Shown here piece by piece: positions 58,197-64,000 of a stretch of DNA of 64,000 nucleotides. The first letter of the stretch is position 1, and the number at the start of each line of letters is the position of its first letter. The notes beneath the pieces are model-generated. The model worked only from the letters and a program-made list of their open reading frames with translations, did not search any database and was not told the DNA's origin. Both the position numbers and the translations under genes were made by a program. The DNA is from JANNMJ01 sp031426455. GTDB lineage: Bacteria > Bacteroidota > Bacteroidia > Cytophagales > Hymenobacteraceae. The stretch spans positions 16,552 through 80,551 of the forward strand of contig JANPLI010000055.1 in NCBI GenBank assembly GCA_031426455.1. Direction: 5' to 3'.

Positions 58197-58289
58197 GGTA
58201 GGGGTGGTGGGGTGGTGATGGGGTGGTGATGGGGTGGTGTGAGTGGTGGGGTAGGTATGCACCACCTCATCACCTTACCACCCCGCTTT
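58197..58289. repeat. Intergenic tandem-word palindrome (GGTGGTGATGGG) between hisG and hisDC
   Basis: The 94-base spacer has GGTGGTGATGGG words on one side and CACCACCTCATCACCTTACC on the other; the halves are complementary around GTAGGTATGC. A stable GC-rich hairpin here would affect processing or coupling between hisG and hisDC. Confidence 0.8.
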
Positions 58290-59144
58290 TCACCCGATCA
58301 TTTTCTCAATTGGTACCACCAGAATGCCTTCGGCGCCGGCGGCTTCGAGCTGGCTGATGACCTCCCAGAAGGTTTCTTCCGGCACTACTGACTGCACCGA
58401 ACTCCAACCCGGCTCGGCTAGGGGCACTACGGTGGGCGCTTTCAGGCCCGGCAGCAGGGCGCGCACGGCGGGCAGGGCGGCATCGGGGGCGTTGAGCAGG
58501 ATGTAGCGGTGGCGCCGTGCCCGCTGCACGGCGCGAATCCGGAAGCGCAACTGCGCCAGGGCGGCGGCGGCTTCGGCGGAAGGCGCGGCGGCGCCAATCA
58601 GCACGGCTTCGGAGGTGAAGATGGTCGCCACTTCTCGCAAACCATTGGCAGCCAACGTGGAGCCGGACGAAACGATATCGCAGATGGCATCGGCCAGGCC
58701 CAGACTCGGGGCGATTTCCACGGAACCGCTCAGGGGGTGAATCTCGGCCGTCACGCCGTTGGTGGCCAGGTAGTCGGCCAGCAGGCGCGGGTACGAGGTG
58801 GCGATGCGCTGCCCGGCCAGCGCCTGCACGTCGGCGGCGGCGTCTTCGCGCGGCACGGCCAGCGCTAACCGGCAGCGGCCGAAGCCTAGTGGATCAAGCA
58901 GCAGCGGCGAAAAACCGGCTTCCACCAGCACGTTCTGGCCCACGATGCCCGCATCGGCGGTGCCGTCGGCCACGACGGCCGGGATATCGTCATCGCGCAG
59001 AAACAGCAGTTCCAGCGGGAAGTTGGTGGCCCTCGTCCGGAGCCGGGCCGAGGTGGTGGGCGCGAACCCAATGCCGCAGGCGCGGATCAGGGCAAGGGTT
59101 TCGTCGGCCAGACGGCCGGATTTCTGAATGGCGAGGCGCAGCAT
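58290..59144 (-). CDS. hisG: ATP phosphoribosyltransferase, long form
   Basis: First, committed enzyme of histidine synthesis, joining ATP and PRPP; feedback-inhibited by histidine. The 284-residue length and the C-terminal domain (RRHRYILLNAPDAALPAV ... WSSVQSVVPEETFWEVI) identify the long HisG that works without HisZ. Catalytic-domain motifs include AIQKSGRLADETLAL, DDIPAVVADGTADAGIVGQN and the PRPP loop in DAICDIVSSGSTLAANGL. Preceded by an attenuator. Confidence 0.97.
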   Translation of the reverse strand: MLRLAIQKSGRLADETLALIRACGIGFAPTTSARLRTRATNFPLELLFLRDDDIPAVVADGTADAGIVGQNVLVEAGFSPLLLDPLGFGRCRLALAVPREDAAADVQALAGQRIATSYPRLLADYLATNGVTAEIHPLSGSVEIAPSLGLADAICDIVSSGSTLAANGLREVATIFTSEAVLIGAAAPSAEAAAALAQLRFRIRAVQRARRHRYILLNAPDAALPAVRALLPGLKAPTVVPLAEPGWSSVQSVVPEETFWEVISQLEAAGAEGILVVPIEKMIG

Positions 59145-59187
59145 CGAAGGCGAAATAAAACGAACAGATAATGAACAGACGAAAACG

Positions 59188-59223
59188 AAAAAAGGCCATC
59201 CGCAGAGTGCGAATGGCCTTTTT
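59188..59223 (-). terminator. Attenuator terminator of the his operon
   Basis: Read on the minus strand: AAAAAGGCCATTCGCA (59223-59208), loop CTC, TGCGGATGGCCTTTTTT (59204-59188): a 16-bp stem with one G-T pair and a six-T run. It lies 38 bases after the leader peptide stop and 43 bases before the hisG start. Confidence 0.93.
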
Positions 59224-59261
59224 GAAGCAAACGACGGGCGATGAACGCCAGCCGGTCAGGG

Positions 59262-59408
59262 TCAAAAATGAAACATCCGCGCGGGCAGCCCGTGCAGATG
59301 ATGATGGTGCGATAAAACCCGGCTCATCGGTCCGGTCACAGCCCCGACCACCGCACCCAGCGGGGCGGTTACGGCAGCAGCAACGGAAACGGGCTTCAGG
59401 TTCAGCAC
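59262..59408 (-). CDS. His operon leader peptide
   Basis: Leader peptide of 48 residues from the GTG at 59408, or 21 residues from the internal ATG at 59327. The C-terminal part contains HHHHLH, then LPARMFHF, so six of the last 15 residues are His. Four consecutive CAC/CAT codons would stall a ribosome when charged tRNA-His is scarce. The GTG is only four bases downstream of TAACTTTG, so the transcript should be leaderless. Followed by the terminator at 59188-59223 and then hisG. The first 27 residues (LNLKPVSVAAAVTAPLGAVV...) are hydrophobic and have no obvious role. Confidence 0.88.
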   Translation of the reverse strand: MLNLKPVSVAAAVTAPLGAVVGAVTGPMSRVLSHHHHLHGLPARMFHF

Positions 59409-59412
59409 GGCG

Positions 59413-59420
59413 CAAAGTTA
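59413..59420 (-). promoter_or_regulatory. Predicted -7 promoter element of the his operon
   Basis: The minus strand reads TAACTTTG, an exact consensus match, four bases (CGCC) upstream of the leader GTG. Confidence 0.75.
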
Positions 59421-59489
59421 CGGGTAGCGATGGGCGTAGTTGCAAATCGGGCGCAAACCTTTGTGCCGGCCCTTTGAACGCTTGACTTT

Positions 59490-59867
59490 ATGCTACCCCG
59501 CCTCCTGGCCGTCGTCGGCCTGCTGACCGTCTCGAACCTGTTTATGACGCTGGCTTGGTACGGCCACCTCCAGTTCAAGCGGCTGGGGTGGTTCGTGGGC
59601 GCCAGCGTGACGGTCATCATCCTGATCAGCTGGGGTTTGGCACTATTCGAGTACATCTTCCAGGTGCCGGCCAACCGCCTGGGCTTCAAGGGTGACGGCG
59701 GGCCGTTTTCGCTCTTCGAGCTGAAAGTGTTGCAGGAAGTGATTTCGCTGGTGGTGTTCACGCTCGTCACGGTGTTCGTATTTCGCACCGAACGGCTGGC
59801 CTGGAACCACCTCGTGGGGTTCGGGCTGCTGGTGCTGGCCGTGTTTTTCGTGTTCCGGAAGTGGTGA
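59490..59867 (+). CDS. DMT family protein (DUF486)
   Basis: Small inner-membrane protein of 125 residues with four hydrophobic helices. The family signature NLFMTLAWYGHLQFK is near residue 16, followed by ISWGLALFEYIFQVPANRLG and FSLFELKVLQEVISLVVF, which match DUF486, a small multidrug-transporter-like family of unknown function. Divergent from the his operon. An AACCTTTG lies upstream. Confidence 0.9.
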   Translation: MLPRLLAVVGLLTVSNLFMTLAWYGHLQFKRLGWFVGASVTVIILISWGLALFEYIFQVPANRLGFKGDGGPFSLFELKVLQEVISLVVFTLVTVFVFRTERLAWNHLVGFGLLVLAVFFVFRKW

Positions 59868-59888
59868 AGCCGCCGACTTCCCGCCCGC

Positions 59889-60491
59889 TCAGGCCGGCTC
59901 GGCGGGCCGTTCGGACGCCGGAAATCCGAAATCCGGCACTTCCAGCACGCCGCCCGCCGGCAGCGCACCCAGGTGCAGGTGGCCGATCCGGACGCGCACC
60001 AGCCGCAACGTGGGCAGCCCGACGGCAGCCGTCATCTTGCGGACCTGCCGAAACTTGCCTTCCGTGACCGTGATCGTGAGCCACGACGTGGGGCCGTGGC
60101 GCTCGTCGCGAATCTTGCGCCCGCGCGGCCCGAGCGCGGGCGGCGGGTCGAGTAGCTCGGCCCGGCCGGGCAGGGTGCGATAAGGCGCGCCATCGACGCT
60201 GATCTCGACGCCCGCCCGGAGCTGGGCGAGGGCTTCGTCGGTCACCAACCCATCGACCTGCGCGTAGTACTCTTTTTCCACGCCCCGACCGCGCACCACG
60301 TGGCTTTGCCAGCCGTCGGTGGTCACCAGTAAGAGCCCTTCACTGGCCTCATCGAGACGCCCGATGGCCATTGCGCCTTCGGGAAAGTCGAACAATTCGC
60401 CAAGCCAGCGCTTGCGCTTCTCCTGGGCGCCGCCCCGAAACTGGCTCATCACGCCGAAGGGTTTGTGAACGAGAAAATGGCGGTGCGACAT
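59889..60491 (-). CDS. 23S rRNA pseudouridine synthase, RluE-like
   Basis: Pseudouridine synthase of 200 residues from the ATG at 60491 (HFLVHKPFGVMSQFRGG). The catalytic Asp lies in AIGRLDEASEGLLLVTTDG. There is no N-terminal S4 domain, and length and start fit the RluE type, which modifies a uridine in 23S rRNA; RsuA/RluB/RluF are longer alternatives. The C-terminal KFRQVRKMTAAVGLPTLRLVR is the family's second core motif. Divergent from nadC. Confidence 0.9.
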   Translation of the reverse strand: MSHRHFLVHKPFGVMSQFRGGAQEKRKRWLGELFDFPEGAMAIGRLDEASEGLLLVTTDGWQSHVVRGRGVEKEYYAQVDGLVTDEALAQLRAGVEISVDGAPYRTLPGRAELLDPPPALGPRGRKIRDERHGPTSWLTITVTEGKFRQVRKMTAAVGLPTLRLVRVRIGHLHLGALPAGGVLEVPDFGFPASERPAEPA

Positions 60492-60516
60492 TCGTTTCAG
60501 AGCGTTGAGCGGGCCG

Positions 60517-60524
60517 CAAAGGTC
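60517..60524 (-). promoter_or_regulatory. Predicted -7 promoter element for the rluE-like gene
   Basis: The minus strand reads GACCTTTG, 25 bases upstream of the ATG. Confidence 0.45.
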
Positions 60525-60581
60525 CGTTCCCGGCCGCATTCTGCGGAAGCGGCCTTGCTGGTCCGGCCCGCGCCAGAGCCG

Positions 60582-60589
60582 TACTTTTG
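60582..60589 (+). promoter_or_regulatory. Predicted -7 promoter element for nadC
   Basis: TACTTTTG is an exact consensus match seven bases upstream of the nadC ATG, giving a nearly leaderless transcript; it lies within about 60 bases of the divergent rluE-like promoter. Confidence 0.6.
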
Positions 60590-60596
60590 TGGACTG

Positions 60597-61496
60597 ATGC
60601 ACCAACCCGACCTTTCATCCCGTACGTCGCCCCTTCCAGCGCCCGCTTACCTGACGGATGCCGCCCTCGACACCCTGCTGCGGGCCGCGCTGACGGAAGA
60701 CGTAGGCGACGGCGACCATTCCTCGCTGGCGGCTATTCCCGCTGAAGCCACCAACCGCGCCCACCTGCTGGTGAAAGGCACCGGGATTCTGGCGGGCGTG
60801 GAGGTAGCCCGCCGCGTGCTGGCGCTCGTCGATCCGCGCCTGCAACTGACCGTACTGCTGCCCGACGGCACCCCCGTGGCGCCCGGCGCCATCGCCTTCA
60901 CTGTGGAAGGGCCCGCCCGCGCCATCCTCACCGCCGAGCGCACGCTACTGAATTGTATGCAGCGGATGAGCGGCATCGCCACCCTGACGCACCACCTCAC
61001 GCAGTTGATCGAAGGGACCCGCACGCGCCTGCTCGACACCCGCAAAACGACCCCCAACTTCCGGCTGCTCGAAAAACTGGCCGTACGCATCGGCGGCGGT
61101 ACCAATCACCGCTTCGGCCTTTACGATATGGTGATGCTCAAAGACAACCACGTCGACTACGCCGGGGGCATCCGGCCCGCCATTGAAGCCACCCGGGCTT
61201 ACCTCCAGGCGACCAACCGCGAGCACCTGCGCATCGAAGTAGAAACCCGGACGCTGGCCGAAGTCGAAGAAGCCCTCGCCACGGGCGGCATCGACCGAAT
61301 AATGTTCGACAATTACCCCCTCGATCTCCTCCGCCAGGGCGTGGCGTTGGTGGCCGGCCGCGTAGAAACAGAGGCCTCCGGTGGCATCACCGAAACCACG
61401 CTGCGCGCCGTGGCTGAAACCGGTGTCGATTTCATCTCGGTCGGCGCGCTCACCCATTCCGCCGGCTCGATGGACCTGAGCCTGAAGGCGTTTTGA
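60597..61496 (+). CDS. nadC: Nicotinate-nucleotide pyrophosphorylase (carboxylating)
   Basis: NAD synthesis enzyme that makes nicotinate mononucleotide from quinolinate and PRPP, 299 residues from the ATG at 60597. Family segments: EDVGDGDHSS, ILTAERTLLNCMQRMSGIATLT, LLDTRKTTPNFRLLEKLAV, GGGTNHRFGLYDMVMLKDNH and the C-terminal VDFISVGALTHS. The longer open frame upstream is antisense to the rluE-like gene and rejected. Confidence 0.97.
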   Translation: MHQPDLSSRTSPLPAPAYLTDAALDTLLRAALTEDVGDGDHSSLAAIPAEATNRAHLLVKGTGILAGVEVARRVLALVDPRLQLTVLLPDGTPVAPGAIAFTVEGPARAILTAERTLLNCMQRMSGIATLTHHLTQLIEGTRTRLLDTRKTTPNFRLLEKLAVRIGGGTNHRFGLYDMVMLKDNHVDYAGGIRPAIEATRAYLQATNREHLRIEVETRTLAEVEEALATGGIDRIMFDNYPLDLLRQGVALVAGRVETEASGGITETTLRAVAETGVDFISVGALTHSAGSMDLSLKAF

Positions 61497-61498
61497 CG

Positions 61499-61620
61499 GA
61501 AGGGTTTAGTTGTCAGGATTTAGGGTTTAGGTCAGGCAACGCCTCACCTAGCCTTTAATCCGAAGTCCCAAACCCGAAGACCCAAACCCTAAACCCCAGA
61601 CTCTAAATCCTAAACCTTAT
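61499..61620. repeat. Intergenic tandem-word palindrome (word GGGTTTA)
   Basis: GGTTTAG/GGATTTAGGGTTTAGG on the left pairs in part with AAACCCTAAACCCC and CTAAATCCTAAACC on the right. It fills the gap between nadC and the next gene and ends three bases before the ATG at 61623. Confidence 0.75.
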
Positions 61621-61622
61621 TT

Positions 61623-62234
61623 ATGCGTCAACAAATCATTCAACCGCAGCAGGGTCCACCGCCCGGCTCGATTCGCACCAAAAAATACCAGCTTACGCCG
61701 GAGTTGTACACTCAGATGGCGCTCAAGCGCCTCTGGCACAAGCAATGGTGGGTACTGGTGGCGCTGGCTGGCTTCGGCGTAGCCCTAGCGCTGGTCTGGC
61801 ACTCGTGGTGGGTACTGACGATTGTATTGACCCTGGCCCTGCTGCACGTCCTGTTCTGGGGAGCGCAGGTAGCGGGCGTCACTAAGCTGGAACAAACGAA
61901 GGTGCTATTCGAGCGCGTGTTCTACGAAATCTCGGCCCAGCGCTTTCTGATGAAGAAAAACGACCGCGAGGGCGCCGAGATGAAATGGGAGTTTTTCGAC
62001 CGCGTAGCACGCACCCCGACCGGGTTCATCTTCTCTTTCAACCCCCGCCCGCCCGTCGGGGCGCCGCAGCCCAGTGCTTTCCAACGGGTGATGCAGCGCC
62101 TGGGCGCCGGTGAGCTCCAGTTTCTGTACCTGCCGTTTGATATTTTCCTCAAGCCCGCCGATCTTAAATTGATGGAGGCCACCCTCCGCCGGAAGGGCTT
62201 GCTGCCGACCGAAACGACACCCGCTACCACGTAG
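61623..62234 (+). CDS. Hypothetical membrane protein, YcxB-like
   Basis: A 203-residue protein with two membrane helices around residues 40-80 (WWVLVALAGFGVALALVWHS; WWVLTIVLTLALLHVLF) followed by a domain resembling the YcxB-like C-terminus (VFYEISAQRFLMKKNDREGAEM ... FLYLPFDIFLKPADLKLMEATL). Distant from the two paralogues at 38.7-40.5 kb. Function unknown. Confidence 0.65.
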   Translation: MRQQIIQPQQGPPPGSIRTKKYQLTPELYTQMALKRLWHKQWWVLVALAGFGVALALVWHSWWVLTIVLTLALLHVLFWGAQVAGVTKLEQTKVLFERVFYEISAQRFLMKKNDREGAEMKWEFFDRVARTPTGFIFSFNPRPPVGAPQPSAFQRVMQRLGAGELQFLYLPFDIFLKPADLKLMEATLRRKGLLPTETTPATT

Positions 62235-62334
62235 CCAGACGGCGAAATGGCCCGTTCGGCTTCTGCCCCGCACCGCTACCCCAATTTTCTGCCGAACTTT
62301 CGGCCCTAAACCGCATCATTCCTGCCCCTTGGGG

Positions 62335-62342
62335 GGCCTTTG
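62335..62342 (+). promoter_or_regulatory. Possible promoter-like GGCCTTTG at the lipoprotein gene
   Basis: GGCCTTTG six bases upstream of the ATG at 62349; it keeps CCTTTG but lacks TA. Confidence 0.3.
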
Positions 62343-62348
62343 CCTGAT

Positions 62349-62717
62349 ATGACTAAGTTTTCGCTCGCGCTGCTTTCGGCAGCCACCCTGGCGCTGGGCG
62401 CCTGCTCGTCGGAACCGTCGGATTTACGCCCCAACCAAAAGGTATCCGTGGATGCCGTGGCCGCTGGCTCGCGCAAAACCGGCCTCTACCCTTCCCAGGA
62501 CCGCCCCGATGGCGCCGAAGCGCACCACGCCGGGGCTGCTCACGAAGGCGCCGCCCACGAGGGAGCATCCGGCGAAACCCACGAGCCAACCCATGCCAGT
62601 GAAGCCGCCGCTACCGGCAGCGGCGTGCAAAAATCAGCCGTCGGCGAGCCCGCGGTCCGCACCACTACGCCGGAATCGAAAGCAGCGGCCGATTCGGCGA
62701 AGGAAGCGACCAAGTAG
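62349..62717 (+). CDS. Small lipoprotein
   Basis: A 122-residue lipoprotein from the ATG at 62349: signal peptide MTKFSLALLSAATLALGAC with the lipobox LGAC, then a disordered region rich in Ala, His and Glu (HHAGAAHEGAAHEG-type repeats). No domain. A histidine-rich stretch could bind metal; a ZIP metal transporter gene lies downstream, but the link is only suggestive. Confidence 0.7.
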   Translation: MTKFSLALLSAATLALGACSSEPSDLRPNQKVSVDAVAAGSRKTGLYPSQDRPDGAEAHHAGAAHEGAAHEGASGETHEPTHASEAAATGSGVQKSAVGEPAVRTTTPESKAAADSAKEATK

Positions 62718-62731
62718 CGCGCCCCCTGCCC

Positions 62732-63496
62732 GTGGACAGCCCCGCTTCGGTTTCGCCCCCCGCCGAATGGTTTGCCGAGTGGTTTGACTCAGATTATTAC
62801 CACCGTCTTTACTACGCCCACGGCGAAGCCGAGGCCCAGGATTTTCTGGACCGGCTCATCGCCTGGCTACGCCTGAAGTCGGGCGCGCGGGTGCTTGATC
62901 TGGCCTGCGGGCGCGGGCGGCACAGCCGCTACCTGCGCGCGCAGGGTTTCGATGTGACCGGCGTGGACCTTTCGACCCGTTCCATTGCCTACGCGCAGGC
63001 GCAGGCCTCCGACGATGCGCATCTACGCTTCCGCCGCCACGATATGCGTGAGCCGCTGCACGAACCCGGGCAGTACCACGTCATTCTGAATCTGTTCACG
63101 TCGTTTGGCTACTTTGACTCAGAGGCCGAAAATGTACTCGTGCTGCGCGCCGCCGCCGAGGCGCTGCGGCCTGGCGGCGAACTCGTCATCGACTATCTCA
63201 ACACCTCGCGCGTCCGGCAAACGCTGGTAGCGGCGGAAGAAAAAACGGCCGGCGGCACCACCTTCCGGCTACGCCGCCGGATCCACGACGGCTTTTTCGA
63301 AAAAGAAATTGATTTTCGGGACGATGCAGGGCGGCCGCATCATTTTCGGGAACGCGTACAGGCCTTGTCGCCGACGCAGTTAGAAACTTACTTTGCTTTG
63401 GCGGGCCTACGCGTCCGGGCTACCTTCGGCGATTATACCTTGGCGCCTTACGACGCCGACGCATCGCCCCGCCTGATTTACGTAGTGAAGAAGTGA
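62732..63496 (+). CDS. Class I SAM-dependent methyltransferase
   Basis: A 254-residue methyltransferase from the GTG at 62732 (start uncertain). Motif I is VLDLACGRGRHSRYLRAQG, with the acidic VTGVDLS of motif II, FRRHDM before it in the order of the fold, and LNLFTSFGYF and LRPGGELVIDYLN as later motifs; this subgroup includes small-molecule and tRNA-modifying enzymes. Substrate unknown. Confidence 0.85.
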   Translation: MDSPASVSPPAEWFAEWFDSDYYHRLYYAHGEAEAQDFLDRLIAWLRLKSGARVLDLACGRGRHSRYLRAQGFDVTGVDLSTRSIAYAQAQASDDAHLRFRRHDMREPLHEPGQYHVILNLFTSFGYFDSEAENVLVLRAAAEALRPGGELVIDYLNTSRVRQTLVAAEEKTAGGTTFRLRRRIHDGFFEKEIDFRDDAGRPHHFRERVQALSPTQLETYFALAGLRVRATFGDYTLAPYDADASPRLIYVVKK

Positions 63497-63573
63497 GGTC
63501 GCCCGCCCAGACGGGGCAGGCGGTTCCGCTGGTTCCACGCCCGACCCCGAAGCGTCCGGCTTTATTCTGCTGA

Positions 63574-64000
63574 ATGTCCATCCTCTTCGCAATGCTGCTG
63601 CTGACGGCCTCCGTGCTGGGTGCCGGAGCATCGGTGCGGCTGCTGCCCACCAGCCCTACGCGCTGGCTCAAGCCAATGCTCGCCTTCAGCGGCGCTTATC
63701 TGTTCTCGCTCACGATTCTGCACTTGCTGCCCGATACCTTACGGCTGGCCGGGCCGGCCGCGCCGAATGTCGGCTATTGGGTGCTGGCAGGTTTTTTCCT
63801 GCAACTGCTGCTGGAACTGGCGTCGGAGGGCGTCGAACACGGTCATATCCACCACCATCCGGAGGAGAAAGGCGGCTTTGGACCCATCCTGTTATTGAGC
63901 GCGCTGGTGGTGCATTCGGCGCTGGAAGGCTCGATCCTGACTGAACGCACGACCCGCGCCGGGGGTGGTTTCTGGCCCGTGCTGCTGGGCGTGGCGCTGC
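63574..64000 (+). CDS. ZIP-family metal transporter, cut by window end
   Basis: The frame starting at the ATG at 63574 runs to the window end without a stop (142 codons seen; full proteins are about 240-260). Helices such as SILFAMLLLTASVLGAGAS and WVLAGFFLQLLLELASEGVEH, a His-rich loop (GHIHHHPEE), and the HSALEGSIL motif of transmembrane helix IV identify a ZIP zinc/iron uptake transporter. The motif HLLPDTL matches helix II. Confidence 0.85.
   Translation, partial: MSILFAMLLLTASVLGAGASVRLLPTSPTRWLKPMLAFSGAYLFSLTILHLLPDTLRLAGPAAPNVGYWVLAGFFLQLLLELASEGVEHGHIHHHPEEKGGFGPILLLSALVVHSALEGSILTERTTRAGGGFWPVLLGVAL

Noticed and set aside
1..64000. tRNA, rRNA, tmRNA or riboswitch genes.
   Set aside because: The gene-free stretches were read for cloverleaf T-loop sequence, rRNA blocks and known riboswitch cores and nothing convincing was found; smpB is not accompanied by ssrA here.

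Overview
The window reads as a chromosomal segment of a GC-rich member of the Bacteroidota, most likely Hymenobacteraceae (Hymenobacter or a close relative). The signs are type IX secretion (T9SS) sorting domains, the Bacteroidota -7 promoter word TAnnTTTG just upstream of many genes, no recognisable Shine-Dalgarno sites, several SusD-free outer-membrane beta-barrel proteins, and a propeller/Y_Y_Y sensor kinase. No rRNA, tRNA, CRISPR array or prophage was seen.

Layout. 1-6.2 kb: tauE-purE-purK (minus) divergent from marC-hemE, then an NlpC/P60 peptidase, smpB and a thioesterase (minus). 6.4-15.7 kb: a propeller sensor kinase and a convergent NarL-type regulator, a 47-bp repeat array, and a 1589-aa T9SS surface protein. 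15.7-18.1 kb: amidohydrolase and short-chain dehydrogenase. 18.1-23.7 kb is a plasticity zone. It holds a 21-bp repeat array, a gene with an internal duplication, an AT-richer pair (membrane/coiled-coil protein plus DUF3800), an inverted-repeat-bounded hairpin cassette, a displaced copy of the mfd 3' end, and adh plus a GNAT gene. 23.7-37.4 kb: mfd (with a repeat translated inside it), porin, FabH-like KAS III, small envelope proteins, an FAD oxidoreductase, a zinc phospholipase C-like protein and a large OmpA/TSP3 protein. 37.4-43.4 kb: MBL hydrolase, two YcxB-like paralogues around a RelE-type toxin-antitoxin pair, a glutaryl-CoA dehydrogenase-like gene with a duplicated 3' tail, and a GIY-YIG-like gene. 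43.4-52.1 kb: a ribosomal protein/secY/rpoA cluster from rpsH to rplQ, cut off upstream of rpsH. 52.3-64 kb: lpdA, beta-barrel protein, EamA transporter, the hisG-hisDC operon with a histidine attenuator, DUF486 protein, rluE-like, nadC, small envelope proteins, methyltransferase and a ZIP transporter cut by the window end.

How parts work together. purK and purE give two consecutive purine steps. The his operon has a leaderless leader peptide rich in His codons followed by a terminator, so it is probably controlled by histidyl-tRNA supply; hisD and hisC are one reading frame. The ribosomal cluster ends in rpoA-rplQ with a strong terminator, as is usual.

The most unusual theme is repeat biology. 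At least twelve junctions, including some inside ribosomal and his operons, carry imperfect palindromes built from 7-12-bp tandem words, with a different word at most loci. One of them lies in frame and forms the linker of the HisD-HisC fusion; another encodes the C-terminus of the MBL hydrolase. Two housekeeping genes (mfd and the acyl-CoA dehydrogenase) each have a displaced second copy of their 3' end with accessory genes in between. All statements here come from reading the sequence and family knowledge; no database search was run.
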